Below the pieces are notes generated by a model. It saw nothing but the letters and a program-made list of their open reading frames with translations, did not search any database and was not told the DNA's origin. The position numbers were made by a program, and so were the translations under genes. 20,559 bases of DNA, taken from assembly GCA_900557255.1 (NCBI GenBank), contig USSA01000040.1:1-20559 (forward strand). Direction: 5' to 3'. This document shows, in pieces, positions 1 through 8,186 of the stretch. Position 1 is the stretch's first letter. Each line of letters opens with the position of its first letter. This DNA comes from an uncultured Prevotella sp. GTDB lineage: Bacteria > Bacteroidota > Bacteroidia > Bacteroidales > Bacteroidaceae.

Positions 1-32
1 TTGTTGCTCAGGAACTTATAAATAAAGTTAAA

Positions 33-788
33 TCAAAGTGTTGCGGAATTAAGGTTTTCTATAAAAATATCCTTCTTGTTTAAAAAAATGCAACTAAAGC
101 CTTCTTGCCCTTGTTTGATTTCATATTTTGGGAGTTTTGTAGAGAAAGCAAATCCAATGCCTGATGCTGTACTATAAAGAATATTTTTATCTCTCTTTAC
201 AAAGAATGTGTGAACATGTCCCGAAAGGACTAATTTAACATTCTTATGACAACAAAGCATCTCCCTAAATGTTTCACGGTCTTTGAGTATCTTATTATCT
301 TGCCATCCTCCGATTTCTAACGAAGGATGGTGCAATACGACAATTGATGGTTCAGGATTCTTCGACAGCAGTCCATCCAGTTCGTTTCTTACATTCATCG
401 TCACAATACCTTTGGAACGATTAGAGTTTGGATCATCATTATCCCTTGCAACAGAATTTACAAAGTAAAATCTCCAACCACCTAACAGTGCTTGATCACT
501 CAAATGGCAAAATTTTGGTTTAAACGTAGTAAACATAACACTGAGATTATCATGATTTCCTACACACCAATAGGTTGGTATACTCAACTCTGAGAATACC
601 CGATCTGCAAAATAATATGAATTCAAACTACCATCATTAGATATATCTCCCGATACGATTATAGCATCTACATCTCGCATCATTTTTATTTGTTTTATTG
701 CAGTGAGAAATTTCCTTCTACAGTCCTCTTCCCATACAAGTGCACCATCTGCTGAAAGATGCAAGTCAGACATATGTATAATTTTCAT
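33..788 (-). CDS. Calcineurin-like metallophosphoesterase
   Basis: A 251-residue soluble protein with the full set of metallophosphoesterase metal-binding blocks in order: D8-L-H10 near the N-terminus, then GDISND, GNHDN, LHHP and a C-terminal GHVHTF. These ligate the two metal ions that hydrolyse phosphomonoesters or diesters. The small size and block spacing resemble the CpdA-like class III phosphodiesterase branch. There is no signal peptide, so it should act in the cytoplasm. Its ATG overlaps the stop of the upstream glycosyltransferase by 4 bases (ATGA), so it belongs to the glycan operon. It may remove a phosphate from a sugar or lipid-linked intermediate, but the substrate cannot be read from sequence. 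The family call is firm; the role in the pathway is inference. Confidence 0.88.
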   Translation of the reverse strand: MKIIHMSDLHLSADGALVWEEDCRRKFLTAIKQIKMMRDVDAIIVSGDISNDGSLNSYYFADRVFSELSIPTYWCVGNHDNLSVMFTTFKPKFCHLSDQALLGGWRFYFVNSVARDNDDPNSNRSKGIVTMNVRNELDGLLSKNPEPSIVVLHHPSLEIGGWQDNKILKDRETFREMLCCHKNVKLVLSGHVHTFFVKRDKNILYSTASGIGFAFSTKLPKYEIKQGQEGFSCIFLNKKDIFIENLNSATL

Positions 789-1942
789 TTTGCTATATTC
801 TTAGGTTGATAAAAATGGTTTAAATCCTGAATTATTAGACGTTTTGCATTTTCAATACCATTTAGATTAAGTCTAAAATTCTTTTTAGTCTGAAAGCAGA
901 ACATCTTACTGAAGATTAAATCCTCCATTGATTCAAGAGATGTAATTTCTGTAATTGGATAATATTTCCCGAAATTTCTAATATTATGAACCTGTTCTTC
1001 TTCAACAGCAAAGTCCATGACTGAATAGGCAAATACGTTTTTGTCTTTTCCTTGCATAGATTCTACCAAAGAATTATAGCCTCCAGAACATATTACACAG
1101 TCTGCAGAAGCATGAAGCAAATATAAATCTTTCAGTTTTCTATGAATAGTTACATTCTTTTTACTGTATATTTCTGTTTGACCATATGGCCATTGAAGTT
1201 GTGAATAATTACCTAGGATAATATCAATCTTCCAATCTGCGAATCTTTTGTCTTTAGCCAATTCAATACATTTCCTAGAGAACTCTTGACTTATTCTTCC
1301 TCCACCAGCCGAACATACCATCCATTTTTTTGTATGTCCTGCTAGATATGCAAAACGTGTTTCAATTATCTGTTTTGCTGACACCGGATACGTGACACAA
1401 CCAATATATACAATCTTATTAAGGATTTCTGTAGGAAGCCATGAGTACACTTCTGCAGAAGTGACTACTGGATCGCTAGCTAATAGTATCCTATGGTAGT
1501 ACCTCTTGAGAATTGCAATGTTTCTTGTAGAGAATACATCCTCATGAGTAAGTCTATCTCCACCTATATCACTTCTAAGTACAAAATATTTAAGGCAGTT
1601 ATAGCCTGTAATTATTCTTGCGAGTTCGCAACGTTTCCCAAGAGGTAGATAATCCGTAACAAACACATCTGGCATAAAATCCAGAATCAATTTTTCCAAT
1701 ATTTTAATTCTGATTCTGTTAGTTTGCTCATTGGTGTAACAGTTTTCTTCTCGTAACTCGCTGAAATTTGGAAGAAGATAGTATTGAATACCTTCTGGTA
1801 TAATATCAGGCATAGCCTTATGCCCAGACACTACTATCACTTGGCATTCTTTGGATAGTCCCCATGCGATCTTTATTAACCTCATAAGGTGTCCGAGTCC
1901 AGTACCGTCATATGCAAATAGCATTACCTTTTTCATATTCAT
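785..1942 (-). CDS. MurG/GT28-like glycosyltransferase (second of a pair)
   Basis: A GT-B fold glycosyltransferase. The N-terminus has the glycine-rich DGTGLGHLMR segment typical of MurG/MGT-like enzymes, and the C-terminal half has CSAGGG and the donor-binding stretch ADCVICSGGYNSLVES. These enzymes move a sugar from a nucleotide-sugar donor to a lipid or glycan acceptor at the inner face of the membrane. The open frame extends to 2008, but the first 22 residues overlap the upstream gene and do not look like the family. The ATG at 1942, two bases after the upstream stop, gives 385 residues starting just before the beta strand KKVMLFAYDGTG; ATG at 1936 is equally possible. No obvious Shine-Dalgarno site is present, so translation is probably coupled. 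Donor and acceptor are unknown. Confidence 0.82.
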   Translation of the reverse strand: MNMKKVMLFAYDGTGLGHLMRLIKIAWGLSKECQVIVVSGHKAMPDIIPEGIQYYLLPNFSELREENCYTNEQTNRIRIKILEKLILDFMPDVFVTDYLPLGKRCELARIITGYNCLKYFVLRSDIGGDRLTHEDVFSTRNIAILKRYYHRILLASDPVVTSAEVYSWLPTEILNKIVYIGCVTYPVSAKQIIETRFAYLAGHTKKWMVCSAGGGRISQEFSRKCIELAKDKRFADWKIDIILGNYSQLQWPYGQTEIYSKKNVTIHRKLKDLYLLHASADCVICSGGYNSLVESMQGKDKNVFAYSVMDFAVEEEQVHNIRNFGKYYPITEITSLESMEDLIFSKMFCFQTKKNFRLNLNGIENAKRLIIQDLNHFYQPKNIAK

Positions 1943-1944
1943 AA

Positions 1945-2994
1945 CTATAAATTCTGGATTTCTTGTATTGCTTGTTGATTTCCTGGAGCAAAAAAAACTC
2001 GTTGGCACTTAGTGCTCGCCGTTTCTTTGATTTGTTCAGCCAATTCTTTTGGCTGAATGCTGAGAGAAATCGGTTTGATATTGTGTACTCTTAAAGCGTC
2101 CAGATTTTGTTTCTGTTCTGCTTTTCTATATTGACAGCCAGACAGAAAGGACAATGCTGGTATACCCAAATATGCCAATTCGCTTAAAGTGTTCCTTCCA
2201 GATCTTGTAATAATGAGCCCTGCTTTTGAATAATACTCATGTATATCAAGTATTTTATCATGGAGTATAGTGTTTTTCCCATGCTTGAATTCATTGAGAG
2301 CATCATAGATATTCTTCGATGAGCAAACGATATTCATATTGTATTCTTTTAGATACTCAGATGCATCCATGCATAATTTAGCTATTTGAATCGTTGATTC
2401 AGAAAAGGAATATCCAACATTAACTGTACCTCCACCTAACAAGCAATATATATTGTTTGTACTATTGATATTGACATCTAGTATTTCCTTTCTCAGAATA
2501 GTGTTCACAGATACTAATTTCTTATAGTTTCCGGTATTTGAAACACTTCTTAACCCATGAACTATTGCCAAGTCGGAAAGAGAATACATAGCATTAAAAT
2601 AGCGCATAGCATCCTGATCATTCTGTTCATTTTCTATGTCTGCAGGGTTTAGCAATGCTACAATCTTTAGTTTAGGATATGAGATTTTTAATGCCTGGAT
2701 TATCAATGGCTCACCATCTATTATTACAATGTCAGGTTGGAAGCATCGTATTTTTTCATGAATATAAGCTCCAGTAACATTTGTGGGAAGTAACCCAATA
2801 GAGCAATAGTCCATTGGTACCACTTCATGCAGGTTTTCATATCCTTTTAGTTCAAGATAGCGATTACCTTGGAGATAGGAAATAATTTCAATGCAACAGC
2901 CATACTCGTCCCTCAGCGTTTCAAGAAGTGAAACTCCGGAAACAACACGGCCTAATCCTGGAAATCCTCTAAATATTCCCAATATTTTTTTCAT
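1945..2994 (-). CDS. MurG/GT28-like glycosyltransferase (first of a pair)
   Basis: A 349-residue GT-B protein. The N-terminus carries a Gly-rich acceptor loop (GFPGLGRVVSG) after a short beta strand. The C-terminal domain has GGGTVNVG and the MurG-like donor site ADY-type segment SKAGLIITRSGRNTLSELA followed by GIPAL. The middle has PDIVIIDGEP, a typical first-domain strand-loop. It is complete, so it is not half of an Alg13/Alg14-style split pair even though another GT28-like gene follows two bases later. Its start overlaps the stop of the GT4-deacetylase gene by 4 bases. Likely role: addition of one sugar to the product of this operon. Donor specificity cannot be deduced. Confidence 0.82.
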   Translation of the reverse strand: MKKILGIFRGFPGLGRVVSGVSLLETLRDEYGCCIEIISYLQGNRYLELKGYENLHEVVPMDYCSIGLLPTNVTGAYIHEKIRCFQPDIVIIDGEPLIIQALKISYPKLKIVALLNPADIENEQNDQDAMRYFNAMYSLSDLAIVHGLRSVSNTGNYKKLVSVNTILRKEILDVNINSTNNIYCLLGGGTVNVGYSFSESTIQIAKLCMDASEYLKEYNMNIVCSSKNIYDALNEFKHGKNTILHDKILDIHEYYSKAGLIITRSGRNTLSELAYLGIPALSFLSGCQYRKAEQKQNLDALRVHNIKPISLSIQPKELAEQIKETASTKCQRVFFAPGNQQAIQEIQNL

Positions 2995-4745
2995 TGTTTT
3001 TTAAGCATTTTATAAATTTCCGTAATAGAATATCTCTTTAACTGATGTTTGTCAACAACCATTGATGTTCCACCTTGGTCAACTGTGAATGCGTACTTAT
3101 AATATTTTTCAACACAGCGGCGAATAAATTTGTTATAAGCGCCATAAGGATAGGCATATGTATCACAATATCCGACTATTTCATTCAAAGCTTTCTTTGA
3201 TTCTAATAGCTCATATTCAATTTCTACATCACTTAGTTTGAGAAGATTTTTGTGGAAAACGCCATGTGATGCCACCTCCCATCCTTCTTTTATAAGAAGG
3301 TTAATGGCGTTTATGTCAAGATGCTCTCGTAAGATTGCGTCCTTGTTATTCCAGGAATTATCCTTTCCGATGAGACCAGTGCAAACAAAGACAGTTGCTG
3401 TAAATCCCTGCTTCTTTAATATTTCTAGCGCATCATTAGTTAGGCTCTTATAGCCATCATCAAATGTACATACAATCCACTTTTTTCTTTCTTCTTTACT
3501 CTTTGACAAATAGTCATGCATGGAACATATTCCATATCCCTTTTCTGCAATATATCCAACGAAATCTCGAAAAACGTTTGTTGGAGTAGTTATACTATCA
3601 TGAATGTCCCCCATAACATCATGAAGACCTACACACACAATGCTCTCGACTTCTATTTCATTTTTAGGAGTTTTGTTATACGACAACATCCCAAGCCACT
3701 TTTGTGCTATATATTCCTTGGCACAGTTACTTCTGATAACACCTATAGCTTCTTGATAACGCTCGGCCAAGTTTGGCATGCAACATAATGCTTTCAAATT
3801 GTTTGCCATAACGTCAGGAGTGAAATCCTCAAAAAAGAACTCGGCAAATTGCTCCTGTAGCGTTTCTGCTATAAATCCTGTTTTGCTACTGATAAACCCG
3901 GTTCCACACTGAAGGCTTTCACTGATAGCGTTGGGATGACCTTCACACACTGAAGCCTGAATGTAGAAATCCCAATCTTTCATGGTATCTTTTAAAATCT
4001 CACGTGGTTGATAACCTAGAAATCTTATATTATTTCCAAGATTATGTGCTTTGACTTCATTCTGGTAATTTTCAAGCAAGTCACTGTCGATTTCTCCAAC
4101 TAAATCCAAACAGATGTCTGTTTCTGAAATTTCTCTAAACTTTTTAAGCATAAAGATAAGATTACCTATGCCTTTTTTCTCATTCAAATGAGAGGCTGCT
4201 GTTCCTATGACAATCTTATCATTTAGGTTGTGAAAATTGATTTTCACATAATCACCTTCATACTCATTTGGAATGATAATTGTTTTTCCATTTGCTTCAG
4301 GACAAAGACTTATAACATTACGAATCATTTCCTTTGAAAGGCATACAATCTTACTCGCTCTAGTTGTGGCTTCTCGAAGATACCAAGTGTCATCAATAGA
4401 CCATTTTACAATATTTATGTCACTACCGCGAAGAGCTAATATAAACCGTTTACCTAACTTCTCCGCAAGCATTGCACCGTAATACCCATTGAATCTTCCA
4501 CCAAAAGCAATAACAACATCAGCATGTTTATATACTAAACTATCATGCTTGAGTTTGTATTCCTTTCGAATGCCATTCTCTGTATTCGGGTTCATCCCTC
4601 CTTTTACGGTATATATAGGATTTTCTGTGGAAGACAAAACTATCACATTATGTTCCTTCCTTAGAATATCCACAACTCGCTTGCAAGCTAATGCCATACC
4701 GCCTCCATCGAGTCCTATTTCTGATGTAACAATAAGTATGTTCAT
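2991..4745 (-). CDS. Bifunctional GT4 glycosyltransferase - NodB-type polysaccharide deacetylase
   Basis: One uninterrupted 584-residue frame with two enzyme domains. Residues 1 to about 350 are a GT-B/GT4 glycosyltransferase: a Gly-rich N-terminal loop (GLDGGGM, 11-17), the central IGTAASHLNEKKG turn (180-192) and the EX7E donor motif (E268 and E276 in CEGHPNAISE). Residues about 365-584 are a NodB carbohydrate esterase domain: TFDDGY at 427-432 (metal and catalytic Asp429/Asp430), H494 and H498 (HxxxH zinc ligands) and YPYG at 532-535. The simplest reading is that the enzyme transfers an N-acetylhexosamine and then removes its acetyl group, leaving a free amine. It is cytoplasmic, with no signal peptide, unlike secreted NodB deacetylases. 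Both ends overlap neighbours by 4 bases. The domain calls are strong; the coupled reaction is inference. Confidence 0.9.
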   Translation of the reverse strand: MNILIVTSEIGLDGGGMALACKRVVDILRKEHNVIVLSSTENPIYTVKGGMNPNTENGIRKEYKLKHDSLVYKHADVVIAFGGRFNGYYGAMLAEKLGKRFILALRGSDINIVKWSIDDTWYLREATTRASKIVCLSKEMIRNVISLCPEANGKTIIIPNEYEGDYVKINFHNLNDKIVIGTAASHLNEKKGIGNLIFMLKKFREISETDICLDLVGEIDSDLLENYQNEVKAHNLGNNIRFLGYQPREILKDTMKDWDFYIQASVCEGHPNAISESLQCGTGFISSKTGFIAETLQEQFAEFFFEDFTPDVMANNLKALCCMPNLAERYQEAIGVIRSNCAKEYIAQKWLGMLSYNKTPKNEIEVESIVCVGLHDVMGDIHDSITTPTNVFRDFVGYIAEKGYGICSMHDYLSKSKEERKKWIVCTFDDGYKSLTNDALEILKKQGFTATVFVCTGLIGKDNSWNNKDAILREHLDINAINLLIKEGWEVASHGVFHKNLLKLSDVEIEYELLESKKALNEIVGYCDTYAYPYGAYNKFIRRCVEKYYKYAFTVDQGGTSMVVDKHQLKRYSITEIYKMLKKQ

Positions 4746-5377
4746 TTCTTTTCTATCAAATATAATGTTTTACTTTTCTTATTTTGAGGATATTTATATG
4801 TCTGCCATGATTTAATTTGAAAGTTTGGAAACATTTCATCTACATCTTTATGGGACAAGCGAAGGTACTTTGGAAATACTTCATCTTCAATTGTATACGA
4901 ACTATCTATAACTTCCATTATAAAGTATTGGGGATTACCAGCATGTTTATAAAAATCCTTCAATATTTTTTTATAGCCAACTTTACTATCTACAAGTTCA
5001 TCGTACACACAATTAACCAATACAAGCACATCACATTCTATATGGCATTTCGCAGGATATTCTCCCAAAGAAACAATATTTTCTCTTCCAAACAAATCAT
5101 TTAATCGACGTTTGGCATTTACTGCTAGTAATGGGTCTTTTTCATAAGATGAAACTCTTGAAAATCCAAGTTGACAAAATATTGCAGTCACATCACCTTG
5201 TCCGCAGCCTATTTCAACTACTCTCTTATTAGAGGGTATTCTACTCATTATTTGATATGTAATTTGCCAATATTTAGGGAATGGTGTAATACAATACTGC
5301 TCACTCCATGGAGAAACAATAAGATCATCTAGATGATCAAGATTGTATTTTTTTAGCAGTTCTTCAAGCTCTTCCAT
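4742..5377 (-). CDS. Class I SAM-dependent methyltransferase
   Basis: A Rossmann-fold methyltransferase of 211 residues from the chosen start. Motif I is VVEIGCGQGD at about 53-62, followed by an acidic strand end (SSYEKDP) and the motif IV-like LVLVNCVYDEL. The open frame extends up to 5458, but the first 27 residues overlap the upstream radical SAM gene and are Arg/Lys-rich with no family likeness. The ATG at 5377 has a good ribosome site (AGAGAAG, about 3 bases upstream), so the gene starts inside the last 25 bases of the upstream gene. It probably methylates a hydroxyl, amine or carboxyl on the glycan or its precursor. It could also be a small-molecule methyltransferase; the target is unknown. 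Confidence 0.82.
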   Translation of the reverse strand: MEELEELLKKYNLDHLDDLIVSPWSEQYCITPFPKYWQITYQIMSRIPSNKRVVEIGCGQGDVTAIFCQLGFSRVSSYEKDPLLAVNAKRRLNDLFGRENIVSLGEYPAKCHIECDVLVLVNCVYDELVDSKVGYKKILKDFYKHAGNPQYFIMEVIDSSYTIEDEVFPKYLRLSHKDVDEMFPNFQIKSWQTYKYPQNKKSKTLYLIEKK

Positions 5378-6231
5378 GCTTCTCTGAATTGTTGTTTGAT
5401 ACTTTCTTCTCCTTTTGACAAATCCAATATCTTTGTTCCAGAAGAACGCAGAATACATGGTTGCAGACTCATGTCTGGTAGTATTCTAATCTCTGAGTAA
5501 TTTCGGCAGCTATCTATATCTTGAGTAAAACATGGTGAGTCGATGTAGAGTACAGAAGTTTGCTTATCTCCTTTTTTCAGCAGCCATCTAATAGCTCCAG
5601 TTCCTTTATCTATACAACTAACGACATATTCTTTAAGTATTGGAAATACAAATGTCTTAAAATCCTTGCTTCCTGTGAGACCTATTTGTGGTAAAAGTTT
5701 GAGTGGAAGTTCTTCTTGAAGAGCAAATTCTACCATATCCCTAACATCTGCCTCAATATCATTTTGGATAACACAGTTTAATCCAACTTCCAATCCGGCA
5801 TTACGAACCATTCGTATATTTGTTATGATTTTATCTATAAAACCATTACCAGTGCTTTGATGAAACTTCTTAGCTTTTGTATAGGGAAACTGGATGTTAA
5901 ATTTTAAAGGAATATCCGCTAATTGCTGAACTTGTTCTTTAGTTATCAGAGACAGATTGGAGGCACAGCATACTTCCCATTCTGCATTTCTATATGCATA
6001 TCTAATCATCTCAATGAGGTTTTTATCAAGGAAGGGTTCACCTCCACTAAAGCAAATTTCAGAAATCCCCTCATCCTTTACAGCATCTATGAGGATTTTG
6101 AATTTGTCAAAATCCATCGTTTTGATGGTTTTACGAGAAACCTGTCCTTCATTATGACAAAAAGGGCATCGATAGTTGCAGCTATTGGTGACCAATATTC
6201 TTAATTTATCCCAATATATTGTATTGCTCAT
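5353..6231 (-). CDS. Radical SAM enzyme, MoaA-like with extra C-terminal cysteines
   Basis: A 292-residue radical SAM protein. The [4Fe-4S]/SAM site is C18-x3-C22-x2-C25 (CNYRCPFC), followed by the SAM-contacting FSGGEP. The C-terminal part has three further cysteines, C234, C242 and C259, in a Twitch/SPASM-like position, with the RILPDMSLQPC segment usual for auxiliary-cluster regions. An auxiliary iron-sulfur cluster is therefore possible but not proven. The overall layout resembles MoaA/PqqE-like enzymes that act on small molecules, peptides or sugars. Its start overlaps the preceding radical SAM gene by 4 bases, and the methyltransferase starts inside its end. No moa, pqq or precursor-peptide gene is near, so a cofactor or RiPP role is not supported. 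Substrate unknown. Confidence 0.88.
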   Translation of the reverse strand: MSNTIYWDKLRILVTNSCNYRCPFCHNEGQVSRKTIKTMDFDKFKILIDAVKDEGISEICFSGGEPFLDKNLIEMIRYAYRNAEWEVCCASNLSLITKEQVQQLADIPLKFNIQFPYTKAKKFHQSTGNGFIDKIITNIRMVRNAGLEVGLNCVIQNDIEADVRDMVEFALQEELPLKLLPQIGLTGSKDFKTFVFPILKEYVVSCIDKGTGAIRWLLKKGDKQTSVLYIDSPCFTQDIDSCRNYSEIRILPDMSLQPCILRSSGTKILDLSKGEESIKQQFREAWKSLKNC

Positions 6232-7343
6232 GTCAAATAAATCTTTGCGTTATAGTATTGCTCTAATACTTCCATCTTTTCACCTTTCAGGTCTCTTCCT
6301 TCTGAGTTGTACATTTCTTCAGGAAGGAACATAACGTCATTTCTCTTAGGATGGAATTGTTCTATGATGTCGCCATGATTCAGAAGCCCTGCAACTGTAA
6401 CAGAGCCACCATAGAGATGGTTCTTCACAAGGTTTGTTTGAACATTAGGGTAATCTTTGAATGCTTTAGTAAAATAATCATATCCAGAGACTGGACATAT
6501 TAGATTAATAGATACATCCTTAGGTAATTGCGAAATAATTTTCTTCTGTCTTGCTATATGCTCTTCTGCCTCTATAAAATACTCATTATTTCCTCCTCTG
6601 AAACAGTCTTTCAATTCAGGCACAGTAAACACTACTTTAGGATAATTTACACTTAACCACTCAATGCACTTTTCGTATCCATCAATGCTAGATTGTGACA
6701 ACCCTTTAAGTCGTTGTTGTGATGTAGAAGTATGCTCTATACGGCGAACCAGAATCTGCTTAGCTTTTTGGTCAATACCTAGGCTATAAAGCAGGTCCAA
6801 ATCTCTTTTTAATTCATCTATATTACCTGTGAACATTAATGTACATTTGTTAACAGGTCCATATTTTAATAAGAACATAGTTCGCTCACGTGCTGACCTT
6901 GGTATAATGGCTTCTCTCTGCTCCTGCATCGTAATTAGAGACAAGTCAATTCCATAATTAGGGATACTGTTCAAAAAATCCACTTTATCTTCATTTATAT
7001 AGGCACCAGTTGTTACAGTTGTTATTTTCTTTTCTGGAAAATACTCTGATGCCATTTTTATGAATTTATATATTTTGGGATGAAGAAAGGGATCTGTGTG
7101 TGGTGCAACTAACACACCTGCTCCAAGACGAACATAATTTACCTTTGGATTGATATACTCAAATCCTTTCAGTAAATCATCTTCATCAATTTGCGGAATC
7201 CGCGGATAATGTCCTAAATATGAATCTGTATGAACTTTACAGAAAACACAGCCAATACCGCAATATTGACTACTAATTGGTATATTCCCGAATGTTGCTA
7301 TCTCCATAGAGAAAGCATCAAACTGTTCTTTATTTAATATCAT
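6228..7343 (-). CDS. Radical SAM enzyme with DUF512-like C-terminus
   Basis: A 371-residue protein with a radical SAM cysteine motif, C28-x3-C32-x2-C35 (CGIGCVFC). The canonical GGEP is replaced by a LGAGVLVAPHTDPFLHP segment. The last 80 or so residues (LYGGSVTVAGLLNHGDII, then VMFLPEEMYN and GEKMEVLEQYYNAKIYL) closely follow the layout of the DUF512 C-terminal domain, in which a V-T-V-A-G-L-L stretch is followed by a D-I-I turn, a LP-x-x-M segment and a final Leu-rich helix. DUF512 proteins normally carry an N-terminal PDZ-like domain, which is absent here. The reaction of the family is not known to me. Six bases separate its start from the preceding radical SAM gene. Radical SAM membership is firm; the DUF512 relation is from motif memory. 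Confidence 0.82.
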   Translation of the reverse strand: MILNKEQFDAFSMEIATFGNIPISSQYCGIGCVFCKVHTDSYLGHYPRIPQIDEDDLLKGFEYINPKVNYVRLGAGVLVAPHTDPFLHPKIYKFIKMASEYFPEKKITTVTTGAYINEDKVDFLNSIPNYGIDLSLITMQEQREAIIPRSARERTMFLLKYGPVNKCTLMFTGNIDELKRDLDLLYSLGIDQKAKQILVRRIEHTSTSQQRLKGLSQSSIDGYEKCIEWLSVNYPKVVFTVPELKDCFRGGNNEYFIEAEEHIARQKKIISQLPKDVSINLICPVSGYDYFTKAFKDYPNVQTNLVKNHLYGGSVTVAGLLNHGDIIEQFHPKRNDVMFLPEEMYNSEGRDLKGEKMEVLEQYYNAKIYLT

Positions 7344-7349
7344 AATAAT

Positions 7350-8186
7350 CTAATAAATATCATAATCTTGGAAATCATTGCAACGAGCGCATATTGAGAT
7401 ACGTTTCCCATCAAGAAGAGATAATTTTATCTTTTCCATTTCCGAATTATTCCAACAATCTAAAAGATTATCAGTCATGACATTCCCAAAACAAGTATCA
7501 TACAAAAAGTCATCGCAACATAGTAAAATATTTCCTGAGTACCCTATAGTAATCTTACGGAATGGATAATTGCAAAAACCGAAGTCACCAGGATTAAACT
7601 CTTGCGGTATGTTACCGGCATAGTTTGGTAAAACCTCATCCGTTCTTCTTTTTTGAAAAGACACCTTAGGATTGTTCCAATATGCAGAGTAGATAGGTTC
7701 AATATACTTTGACCATTTTTCAGGATATTTGTCCCTATCACCTCGATAATCATTGATGTTAATATTATCCAAACCAAGTTTGAAGAATTTGTCGAGTCTA
7801 TCAACTGTTAATAAAGTACCATTTGTTGTCATGTCAAGAAAGAAACGAGGTGATTTTTGACGTGCATAAACAATCATGTCTTCCATCCTATCTTCTAATA
7901 ATGGCTCGTTTGAAAGCATGAGTGCTATTCTTCCATTATAATTTATATCTGAGAGTTGATCTATAATTTTTTTGTAGCACTCCCATGACATAATTTCTAA
8001 AGTCTTTTTATTGAAAGCATGCGGACAGAACTTACAATGATTATTACAATCTGTACGTGTTTCAATTAATACCTGCCGAAAGATAGGAAAACAACCATGC
8101 CTGTCATAGTATTCCTTGATTTTAGCAATATCTGAATCATGACGAATATTTGATCTTACTGAATTATTATTTTTCTGTATAATCAT
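7350..8186 (-). CDS. Radical SAM/SPASM enzyme
   Basis: A 278-residue enzyme. The radical SAM motif is C47-x3-C51-x2-C54 (CNNHCKFC), with SNEP in place of GGEP. The C-terminal SPASM region has C205, C223, C224, C232, C244, C266 and C269, including the typical GYSGNILLCC, FGNV and ICARCND segments; it should hold one or two auxiliary [4Fe-4S] clusters. SPASM enzymes include BtrN and NeoN-type aminoglycoside enzymes, anaerobic sulfatase-maturing enzymes and RiPP enzymes. With no precursor peptide or sulfatase nearby, a sugar substrate is the better guess. Its ATG overlaps the stop of the dehydrogenase remnant by 4 bases, showing that an intact dehydrogenase once preceded it in the operon. Confidence 0.9.
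   Translation of the reverse strand: MIIQKNNNSVRSNIRHDSDIAKIKEYYDRHGCFPIFRQVLIETRTDCNNHCKFCPHAFNKKTLEIMSWECYKKIIDQLSDINYNGRIALMLSNEPLLEDRMEDMIVYARQKSPRFFLDMTTNGTLLTVDRLDKFFKLGLDNININDYRGDRDKYPEKWSKYIEPIYSAYWNNPKVSFQKRRTDEVLPNYAGNIPQEFNPGDFGFCNYPFRKITIGYSGNILLCCDDFLYDTCFGNVMTDNLLDCWNNSEMEKIKLSLLDGKRISICARCNDFQDYDIY

Noticed and set aside
5353..8186. RiPP (modified peptide) cluster built on the three radical SAM genes
   Set aside because: No short precursor peptide, protease or RRE-type domain is visible, and all other operon genes are carbohydrate enzymes.
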